Shown piece by piece: positions 57,654 to 64,000 of a stretch of DNA of 64,000 bases (its first letter is position 1; every line of letters starts with the position of its first letter). Source of the DNA: Pseudidiomarina marina (GTDB taxonomy: Bacteria > Pseudomonadota > Gammaproteobacteria > Enterobacterales > Alteromonadaceae); the NCBI RefSeq assembly GCF_003987045.1, contig NZ_PIPZ01000001.1, positions 992,001-1,056,000 of the forward strand. Direction: 5' to 3'. The translations under genes and the position numbers were made by a program. The notes under the pieces are model-generated. The model was not told the DNA's origin, did no database searches, and worked only from the letters and a program-made list of their open reading frames with translations.

Positions 57654-58845
57654 TGCGTGCCATTCTCCGTTTAATGTTTGATTGAACAACAAAGTGGTCA
57701 AACAGCGGGGCAAATACGTTGGCGAATAGAATCGCTAACATAATACCTTCTGGATACGCAGGGTTTACCACACGGATAAGTACGGTCATTGCACCAATCA
57801 AGAAGCCGTAAGCGAACTTACCTTTATTGGTAAACGACGCTGAAACTGGATCGGTCGCCATGAACATCATACCGAAAGCGAAACCACCAACGACCAAGTG
57901 CCAGTACCACGGCATAGCAAACATTGGGTTGGTATCGCTACCAAGCATGTTAAATAGGAATGACAATGCCACCATACCAACAAACACACCAGAAACGATG
58001 CGCCATGACGCGATGCGGAAGTAGATAAGCGCCAAACCACCAATAAGAATCATCAGGGTCGATACTTCACCCATTGAACCTTGAATGTTGCCTAAGAAAG
58101 CATCCCACCATAATGCGGTGTCAGTAATGTAGTCTGTGCTTGACGTTGCTTGACCGAGCAGTGTGGCGCCCGAGAAGCCGTCAACCGCGGTCCATACTTG
58201 CTCTCCCGAAATAGAAGCCGGGAACGCGAAGTACAAGAATGCGCGACCAGTCAGTGCCGGGTTTAAGAAGTTACGCCCAGTACCGCCGAATACCTCTTTA
58301 CCAATCACAACACCGAAGGTGATACCTAGAGCAACTTGCCACAATGGCATGGTTGCTGGCAGCGTCAATGCAAACAATACTGACGTTACGAAGAAGCCTT
58401 CATTGATTTCATGCTTACGAATTGAAGCAAATAAGACTTCCCAGAAACCACCGACAATAAAGGTTGTGGCGTAAACAGGAACGAAGAAGCAAGCGCCATA
58501 AAACAGCTTACCAGCCCAACCGGCTGTGCTTAAATCGCCACCTAGTGCAGTAAACAAGCCTACTTGCCAAATATCAGCGAGCTCGTAACCGTTTACCAAT
58601 GCCATAGCCGCTTGGTTACCGATGTTGTACATACCCCAGAACATTGCTGGGAAAGTCATCATCCACACCAAGATCATAATACGTTTCAAATCAACGCTGT
58701 CTTTTACGTGGGTAATGCCTTTGGTTACTTTACCTGGCGTATAGAAAATGGTTGCAGCCGCTTCGTATAAGGCATAAAACTTCTCGTACTTACCGCCTTT
58801 TTCAAAGTTTGGCTCAATATTCTCAAGAAAACTTTTCAAGCCCAT
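57646..58845 (-). CDS. nqrB: Na+-translocating NADH:quinone reductase subunit B
   Basis: Large membrane subunit of 399 residues that carries a covalent FMN and riboflavin and forms the Na+ channel with NqrDE. The ApbE motif GFSGATLLG places FMN on Thr228. The helices hold [18 protein letters not shown] and the C-terminal [13 protein letters not shown]. It begins [19 protein letters not shown] and lies two bases after the nqrA stop. Confidence 0.98.
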   Translation of the reverse strand: MGLKSFLENIEPNFEKGGKYEKFYALYEAAATIFYTPGKVTKGITHVKDSVDLKRIMILVWMMTFPAMFWGMYNIGNQAAMALVNGYELADIWQVGLFTALGGDLSTAGWAGKLFYGACFFVPVYATTFIVGGFWEVLFASIRKHEINEGFFVTSVLFALTLPATMPLWQVALGITFGVVIGKEVFGGTGRNFLNPALTGRAFLYFAFPASISGEQVWTAVDGFSGATLLGQATSSTDYITDTALWWDAFLGNIQGSMGEVSTLMILIGGLALIYFRIASWRIVSGVFVGMVALSFLFNMLGSDTNPMFAMPWYWHLVVGGFAFGMMFMATDPVSASFTNKGKFAYGFLIGAMTVLIRVVNPAYPEGIMLAILFANVFAPLFDHFVVQSNIKRRMARNG

Positions 58846-58847
58846 GA

Positions 58848-60188
58848 TCAGCCCTCTTTCTCAATTTCGGTCAACATGTTACGCAACACAGGACCGTACT
58901 CGTATTTGCCTGGGCAAACATAAGAACACAGCGCTAAATCCTCTTCATCCAACTCTAAACAGCCCAATTTTTGAGCTTGTTCAGTGTCACCCGAGAGCAA
59001 GTCACGTAGCAAAATCGTTGGCAAAATATCAAGCGGCATCACGCGCTCATAGTTGCCGATTGGAACCATCGAACGGTCAGAACCGTTAGTGGTAGTAGTC
59101 ATCGCAAACAATTTCTTCGGATTCAAATGGCCTAAATAAGCGCGAGTAACCGAGTGTTGATTAACACCAGGTTTGATCCAGCCAAAGAATTCTTTTTGAT
59201 CACCTTCAGCTAATACGCTGACTTGGTTATGGAAACGACCCAACCATTGGTGCGCATCGTCAACTTTATGGCCGTTTAGCACCGAACCAGAGACAATACG
59301 ATTGTTGCCTTGCGCCAATTCACCTTTGGTAAGCTCACGCAAGTTTGCACCTAAACGCGTGCGCAACAAACGCGGCTTTTTGGTGCACGGGCCACCCAAA
59401 GCAACAACGCGGTCAGTAAATAGTTCACCAGTAGTAAACAACTTACCGTAAGCAATGACGTCTTGATAACCGATATGCCAAACATGCTTCGCCATTGAAA
59501 CTGGCTGCAAAAAGTGAATATGGGTACCAACTAAACCCGCCGGATGAGGTCCTGCAAAGCTCTCTAGTTGTACTTTGGCATCGCCAACATCAACGTCAGC
59601 ATCAGCCGCCTTAACCACAAAAACTTTGCCTTGGGTCAAGTTACCAAGAACTTTCAAACCGTCAATAAATGCTTGTTTGTGTTCGTTGATAATAACGGCT
59701 GGGTCAGCGGCTAATGGATTGGTATCCATCGCGTTGACAAAAATTGCGGTAGGCTCTGCGTCAAGCTTTGGTGAACGGCTAAATGGACGAGTCCGCAATG
59801 CAACCCATTGACCTGAGTTGTTCAATTGCTCGACGACCTTTGCACGATCAAGGCTCGCTAATTCGTTACTGTCGTATTTGGCAAAGGTTTCTTGCTCATC
59901 GCCGTCAATTTCAATGACAACGGCTTGCAAAACTCGCTTTGCGCCACGCAGCACGTCTTTAACAACGCCCGCAGCAGGTGCAGTGAATTTAACCCCTGGG
60001 TTTTTCTTGTCTTCGAAAAGTACCTGGCCTTTTTTAACGCGGTCTTCAACCTTGACATGCATGGTTGGGCGCATTCCCACATACTCTTCACCCAGTACGG
60101 CAACGGTGGTGATGGCTTGGCCATCCTCGATAGTTTGCTGGGGCGCACCCGAAATCGGGATATCCAGCCCTTTCTTGATCGTAATCAT
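58848..60188 (-). CDS. nqrA: Na+-translocating NADH:quinone reductase subunit A
   Basis: Soluble cytoplasmic subunit of 446 residues that sits near the quinone site; first gene of the operon. It begins [14 protein letters not shown] and shows [30 protein letters not shown] (biotinyl-lipoyl-like fold), [20 protein letters not shown] and the C-terminal [25 protein letters not shown] at 60200 opens the frame, but the ATG at 60188 matches the family. The Shine-Dalgarno is weak. Confidence 0.97.
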   Translation of the reverse strand: MITIKKGLDIPISGAPQQTIEDGQAITTVAVLGEEYVGMRPTMHVKVEDRVKKGQVLFEDKKNPGVKFTAPAAGVVKDVLRGAKRVLQAVVIEIDGDEQETFAKYDSNELASLDRAKVVEQLNNSGQWVALRTRPFSRSPKLDAEPTAIFVNAMDTNPLAADPAVIINEHKQAFIDGLKVLGNLTQGKVFVVKAADADVDVGDAKVQLESFAGPHPAGLVGTHIHFLQPVSMAKHVWHIGYQDVIAYGKLFTTGELFTDRVVALGGPCTKKPRLLRTRLGANLRELTKGELAQGNNRIVSGSVLNGHKVDDAHQWLGRFHNQVSVLAEGDQKEFFGWIKPGVNQHSVTRAYLGHLNPKKLFAMTTTTNGSDRSMVPIGNYERVMPLDILPTILLRDLLSGDTEQAQKLGCLELDEEDLALCSYVCPGKYEYGPVLRNMLTEIEKEG

Positions 60189-60301
60189 ACGCGTTTGCAC
60201 TACTCGTTAGGGAAGATTAATCTCACTCCAGCGCAGGCATGTAAACGAAGGTTTAAATGCCTACACTGACCAAATTCTGTCCATTTTCACCTAGGGCGCG
60301 C

Positions 60302-60329
60302 ATTTTAGCACTTTTGCACAGTAAAACAA
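60302..60329 (-). promoter_or_regulatory. Promoter of the nqr operon
   Basis: On the minus strand TGCTAAAAT is an extended -10 (TAAAAT at 60302-60307) with TTGTTT as -35 (60324-60329), spacer 16. It would give a leader of about 105 bases before nqrA. The palindromic repeat begins 21 bases further upstream. Confidence 0.6.
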
Positions 60330-60349
60330 ATGCGAAAACCCCAAAAAGC

Positions 60350-60445
60350 CGTTGTTCGTTATTCGATCGCTTCGCTTGTCGTTATTCGTTAAATACAAAC
60401 ACTAATTACCATTAACGAACAACCAATAACGAATAACGATTAACG
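60350..60445. repeat. Intergenic palindromic repeat, copy 4
   Basis: Outer arms CGTTGTTCGTTATTCG and CGAATAACGATTAACG (14 of 16 pair), inner GTCGTTATTCGTTA and TTAACGAACAACCAATAACG. Its right end, with CGATTAACG then CTTTT, resembles the end of copy 1. It fills the gap between fabV (minus strand, stop at 60458) and the nqr promoter. Confidence 0.82.
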
Positions 60446-60457
60446 CTTTTGATATGG

Positions 60458-61636
60458 TTACCAGGTGACGACGGGATCGACGTCGGCGTCATAATCAACA
60501 CCTTCCATCCCAAAGCCGAACAACTGCAAGAAATCACTGTGATAACCCGCATAGTCAGCTAACTGATGGAAGTTATCTTGAGTCACTTGATTCCAGAGCT
60601 GCTCGATTTTTGCTTGAGTTTGATCGTTGGTTTCCCAGTCATTCATAAATAAGCGCCCTGCTTCATCCAGTTTTGGATTTTCAGCATAAAGCGCATCGCG
60701 TAATAAACGATGAGTCTGCTCAATACATCCTTCGTGAGTTCCTTCTTCCTTCATCACTTTGTAAATAAGCGAGATGTACAAAGGCATAACTGGAATCGCT
60801 GAGCTGGCTTGTGTAACCAAGGCTTTCAACGAAGACACATAAGCTTCGAGGTGAATGTCTGCATAACGGCTACGCATTGCCGCCGCCGCGCGATCAAGAT
60901 CTTCTTTGGCTTTACCAATAGTCGCGTGACCATAAATTGGCCATGTTAGTTTTTTGCCAATGTAGGTATATGCTGTGGTTTTTGCATTCGGAGCAAGCAC
61001 ACCAGCATCATGCAATGCGGCCAACCAAAGTTCCCAGTCTTCGCCGCCCATGACTTTGATGGTTTGTTGAATTTCGTCTTCGTTAGCCGGCTCAAGTGTT
61101 ATTTCAGAAACTTCATCTTTGTCAGTATTATAAGTTTTGGTGGTGTAAGCCTGACCAACTGGCTTTAAAGTTGAACTGTAAACTTCACCAGTTTCTGGGT
61201 CTTTGCGCTTTGGTGATGCCAAGCTGTAAACCACTAGGTCGACTTGCCCCAAATCTTCTTTAATTTTGGCAATCACTTCTTGTTTGATTTCGTTTGAGAA
61301 GGCGTCGCCATTGATGGTGTGCGCATATAAACCTTCTTTTTTCGCCGCACTGTGAAATGCAGCCGTGTTATACCAACCTGCTGTTGCTGTTTTCTTTTCG
61401 GTTGGCTCTTTTTCGAAACAAACACCTAATGTTTTCGCGCCGGCACCGAAGGCAGCATTGATGCGCGTCGCTAAGCCGTATCCAGTCGAACACCCAATGA
61501 CTAAAACGCGTTTGGGCACGTCAGTCAACGCCGGTTGTTGCTTCACGTAATCAATTTGTTGTTGAACATGTGCTGCACAACCTACTGGATGCGCATTGGT
61601 ACAAATAAACCCGCGAATTTTTGGATGAATAACCAT
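60458..61636 (-). CDS. fabV: Enoyl-[acyl-carrier-protein] reductase FabV
   Basis: NADH-dependent trans-2-enoyl-ACP (and CoA) reductase, last step of fatty acid elongation; intrinsically less sensitive to triclosan than FabI. It has 392 residues. MVIHPKIRGFICTNAHPVGC is the family start, the nucleotide site is VIGCSTGYGLATRI, and the Yx8K dyad is Tyr235 and Lys244 in PIYGHATIGKAK. Direction is leftward, with the nqr operon behind it. Confidence 0.97.
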   Translation of the reverse strand: MVIHPKIRGFICTNAHPVGCAAHVQQQIDYVKQQPALTDVPKRVLVIGCSTGYGLATRINAAFGAGAKTLGVCFEKEPTEKKTATAGWYNTAAFHSAAKKEGLYAHTINGDAFSNEIKQEVIAKIKEDLGQVDLVVYSLASPKRKDPETGEVYSSTLKPVGQAYTTKTYNTDKDEVSEITLEPANEDEIQQTIKVMGGEDWELWLAALHDAGVLAPNAKTTAYTYIGKKLTWPIYGHATIGKAKEDLDRAAAAMRSRYADIHLEAYVSSLKALVTQASSAIPVMPLYISLIYKVMKEEGTHEGCIEQTHRLLRDALYAENPKLDEAGRLFMNDWETNDQTQAKIEQLWNQVTQDNFHQLADYAGYHSDFLQLFGFGMEGVDYDADVDPVVTW

Positions 61637-61728
61637 GTTGTTATGTCCTATTGTTTTGAATTCATATCAATATAAATGGCGGCTAGTGTAACCGACTGCA
61701 GTGCAGCAAGTGATCTGAGCTGTTAGCT

Positions 61729-62043
61729 TCAGTCGAGCTTGCTGCCGCCTCGACACGCCGGTGATGACGGCACTTCATGCAACTGATGCCACTCTACTGG
61801 GCTATATACATGTAGTGCTAATGCGTGCACAGGCCCCGCCAACTCATCTCTTAAAATCTTGTTTATTGCGCGATGGCGTTGTAATAAACGCATACCATCA
61901 AACAGTTCCGCCACAATCACTACTTTAAAATGCGAGTCATCGCTTGGCGTACCATGCAAGTGGCTTTCGTTAATAACGTCTAAGTGTAGAGGAGAAAATT
62001 CCGTAAGTAGTTTGTCTTGAATTACTTCCTGCAGCGTCGTCAT
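61729..62043 (-). CDS. bolA: BolA family protein
   Basis: Small regulator of 104 residues with a KH-like fold, which binds monothiol glutaredoxin or DNA and affects shape and stress response. Visible: VINESHLHGTPSDDSHFKVVIVAELFDGM and LLQRHRAINKILRDEL, with HALALHVYSPVEW. The frame opens at 62094; MTTLQEVIQDKL at 62043 is the family start. It lies ten bases after the lipoprotein gene stop, so the two are likely cotranscribed. Confidence 0.93.
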   Translation of the reverse strand: MTTLQEVIQDKLLTEFSPLHLDVINESHLHGTPSDDSHFKVVIVAELFDGMRLLQRHRAINKILRDELAGPVHALALHVYSPVEWHQLHEVPSSPACRGGSKLD

Positions 62044-62053
62044 ATGCGCCTCG

Positions 62054-62533
62054 CTAATCGTTATCGAGTGAGCTAAAGCAAATTCGCGAATCACGCCCTA
62101 TTTTAGCAAATGCATCAATAACATTGGGTTCAGGTTCATTCGGACGGTACGCAATCCGATACCATTGCGCCCCGAAATTGCCCGATAGTTGATATAACAA
62201 CACACCGTGTTGTCGATATAACTCAACGAGCTGCTGTAGACCTTCGCGACGATTCTTTGGAAATACCGATTGTTCGCCAACCAAGCGCCAACGATTCAGC
62301 TCATCGGCCTCGGCCATCAGCGCTTCATTAACGCGATCGCGGCAAAAACTTAGTTGAATTGCCGAGTTAGATAACGCCCAATTTCCGGTTGGTAACTGAG
62401 TTTGATCAATCGCAATAACATGTTGTTCAAGTTCATCAACTGGCTGTTGCGGCTCGCACCCAAATAACATCAGCGCTAAGGTGCCCGATAGAATCGATTT
62501 ATAGATTGCTTTAAGCCACGTAGTAAACGGCAT
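62054..62533 (-). CDS. Small lipoprotein of unknown function
   Basis: Exported lipoprotein of 159 residues. The signal and lipobox are seen at LMLFGC (about residue 26 from 62533). The mature part has ALSNSAIQLSFCRDRVNEA, LVELYRQHGVLLYQLSG and NFGAQWYRIAYRP. I do not recognise a family. GGAAA is seven bases before the ATG at 62533; the frame opens at a TTG at 62551. It precedes bolA in one unit. Confidence 0.75.
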   Translation of the reverse strand: MPFTTWLKAIYKSILSGTLALMLFGCEPQQPVDELEQHVIAIDQTQLPTGNWALSNSAIQLSFCRDRVNEALMAEADELNRWRLVGEQSVFPKNRREGLQQLVELYRQHGVLLYQLSGNFGAQWYRIAYRPNEPEPNVIDAFAKIGRDSRICFSSLDND

Positions 62534-62756
62534 GATGCGTTTCCAAAACAACGAATGAATGGCTCTGCAGTATAAAGACTATTGGCGGAAGAAAAAAGAG
62601 GATGGAACATCCGTGTTCGAGGGGATAACGTCATTCCATGAGTGTCATCCCAAATCCATGCGAGCATCTTATCTAATAAAAAAACGCATTTCAATTACAA
62701 TTTGGTAACATTTTTATAAGTTTTTAATTTTAAAAACGATTTAATTTAAAAAAATG

Positions 62757-64000
62757 TTAGTTTCCGTCCAATTCTTGCTCGGGACTAACCAATGCCACAA
62801 TCTGCCAACCGGCCTTTGGTTCAAAGGTTTGGTCACTTGAGAATAAATGACAATGCCCGCGTTCATCCAGTGCATACAATGGTAACGCTCTGTTACCATA
62901 GCGATCCTGATAATCATCATAGTGAAATGATTCAGTTAATGCGGTTGTTTTAACTTGCGCACCTTGAAAGGTCAGGCTTGCCAGTTTTGAGAACGTGACT
63001 CCCTTGCCGAATAGTTTCAAGCGCTTACGGTACACGTCCGGTAATTGGTTTCGCGCTGGCGCATCATGGTCGGTGCTATGTAGCGCAAAGATCTTCTCTG
63101 CATCAAACCAGTCCATAAAATGCATCGCTACCACGGGGTTTAACTGCCGATAAGGCGACAAAATTAGAACGTTGCCAATACCGGTTAAATCCATATTATT
63201 TTCCGCGTGCTCGGAAGTCGGGTTGCCAAAGTAAACCGGTAAATTTTCCATTCTGGCTTGTTTGATGTGCTCCCAGTTAGTGTCAGCCAAAATCACCGGA
63301 AATTTATTCTCTTGCAGCGATTTAGCAATCAACCGCGCGGTTGGATTTGCGCCGAAAATTAAAAAACCACGCGCGGGAGGTTCCCGAAGTTTCAGCGCAT
63401 GAGCAAGAGGTTTGGCCGTTAAACTTTGCAGAATGACGGTACTTAAAATGACCAAGAAAACTAAAGGAACAAGTATTTCCGCTTGCTCCCAACCGGCTTG
63501 CTGCATTTTCAATGCAAACAATGCAGATACTGCGGCAGCAACAATACCGCGCGGAGCAATCCAACTGAGCAAGACTTTCTCTTTGAATTCGGTTTGCGTA
63601 CCAATCGATGACAACCACACGCTCAGTGGACGCACTACAAAAATAATAATTGCCAACAGAACGACTGCCGGCAAACCAAGCGAATTAAATGCGTCAGGCT
63701 GTATTCGGGCCGCAAGAATAATAAATAGCCCTGAAATGAGAAGTACCGACAGCGTCTCCTTAAATTCAAGAATCTCATCTAAATCAAGACCACGCATATT
63801 CGCCATCACCATTCCCATGACGGTTACTGTCAGTAAGCCTGACTCATGTTGCATGGCATTTGAAACCGCGAAGACGCCTAACACCACAGCTAACGTAGCG
63901 ACATTGCGTAAGTAGTGCGGAAAGATATTTTTAATCAGTGCCCAACCGAGTAATTTACCGCCGGCAAAGCCAAGTGCAAAGCCGACGCCAATGGTTGTGG
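62757..64000 (-). CDS. Cation:proton antiporter with C-terminal TrkA-N-like domain (3' part)
   Basis: Integral membrane exchanger (CPA1/NhaP-like). About 414 codons are visible and the frame is open to the right edge, so the N-terminus is missing; the ATG- and GTG-type codons inside are not the start. The membrane part holds GLLTVTVMGMVMANM, ISGLFIILAARI and LSWIAPRGIVAAAVSALFAL, the ion-binding region of the family. The cytoplasmic part (from about 63370) is a TrkA-N-like domain, with GANPTARLIA in place of GxGxxG, so NAD binding may be altered. Ion (Na+ or K+) cannot be told. Confidence 0.88.
   Translation of the reverse strand, partial: TTIGVGFALGFAGGKLLGWALIKNIFPHYLRNVATLAVVLGVFAVSNAMQHESGLLTVTVMGMVMANMRGLDLDEILEFKETLSVLLISGLFIILAARIQPDAFNSLGLPAVVLLAIIIFVVRPLSVWLSSIGTQTEFKEKVLLSWIAPRGIVAAAVSALFALKMQQAGWEQAEILVPLVFLVILSTVILQSLTAKPLAHALKLREPPARGFLIFGANPTARLIAKSLQENKFPVILADTNWEHIKQARMENLPVYFGNPTSEHAENNMDLTGIGNVLILSPYRQLNPVVAMHFMDWFDAEKIFALHSTDHDAPARNQLPDVYRKRLKLFGKGVTFSKLASLTFQGAQVKTTALTESFHYDDYQDRYGNRALPLYALDERGHCHLFSSDQTFEPKAGWQIVALVSPEQELDGN

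Noticed and set aside
33439-60445. The four palindromic repeats as a CRISPR or insertion sequence
   Set aside because: They are far apart, have no regular spacers, no cas genes and no transposase, and differ in length.

Overview
The window is a 64 kb piece of an ordinary, gene-dense gammaproteobacterial chromosome. I infer a marine, protein-eating Alteromonadales-type organism, most like Idiomarina/Pseudidiomarina. The grounds are the complete Na+-translocating NADH:quinone reductase operon (nqrABCDEF-apbE-nqrM), FabV as enoyl reductase, the block pdxB-asd-fimV-truA-accD-folC-dedD-cvpA-purF, MiaE, a VolA-type surface lipase, and several secreted peptidases and TonB receptors with no sugar-use genes. 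The genus is an inference; no rRNA or tRNA gene is present to test it. I found no tRNA, rRNA, CRISPR array, insertion sequence, prophage or integron. No gap between genes is longer than about 270 bases.

Layout. 1-2038: 5' part of topA (runs off the left edge). 2285-3622: astB (arginine catabolism). 3681-13800: a leftward block purF, cvpA, dedD, folC, accD, truA, fimV, asd, pdxB (purine, envelope, folate, fatty acid, tRNA, polar hub, lysine/threonine and B6 functions), with fabB behind its own terminator (13907-15118). 15252-18518: mnmC, yfcL, fldB and a HIT protein, with two convergent 3' overlaps. 18550-33428: a peptide- and metal-use region with a secreted zinc metalloprotease, a 980-residue TonB receptor, an M28 lipoprotein peptidase, a His-rich zinc-type TonB receptor behind a near-consensus Zur box, a DPP-IV-like S9 peptidase, an acyl-CoA thioesterase, a periplasmic metallo-beta-lactamase-fold protein and an M17 aminopeptidase. 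33547-43594: cysS, ppiB-lpxH, miaE, a Yip1-type membrane protein, an OlsF-like two-domain acyltransferase, a DAACS symporter, an AsmA-like protein, an Smr protein and sohB. 43655-49878: the VolA-like lipase, yciK, then csoR-copA (copper sensing and export). 49941-60188: a YCF48-like beta-propeller protein and the nqr operon with its maturation genes. 60458-64000: fabV, a lipoprotein-bolA pair, and the 3' part of a CPA-type cation/proton antiporter (runs off the right edge).

The most unusual gene is the last one of the nqr cluster (50871-53018). It is a three-part protein: a complete cysteine desulfurase, a metallo-beta-lactamase-like domain that has lost its metal ligands, and a rhodanese with an intact active-site cysteine. 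It lies 18 bases downstream of nqrM, the gene needed for Fe-S/iron maturation of NqrDE, so a dedicated sulfur-delivery role for Na+-NQR is a testable idea. Other points: four copies of an intergenic palindromic repeat family built from CGTTATTCGTT units (33.4, 41.2, 47.2 and 60.4 kb), a CsoR-type operator set between the -35 and -10 of the copper promoter, and the Zur box at 25.9 kb between a zinc receptor and a zinc peptidase.
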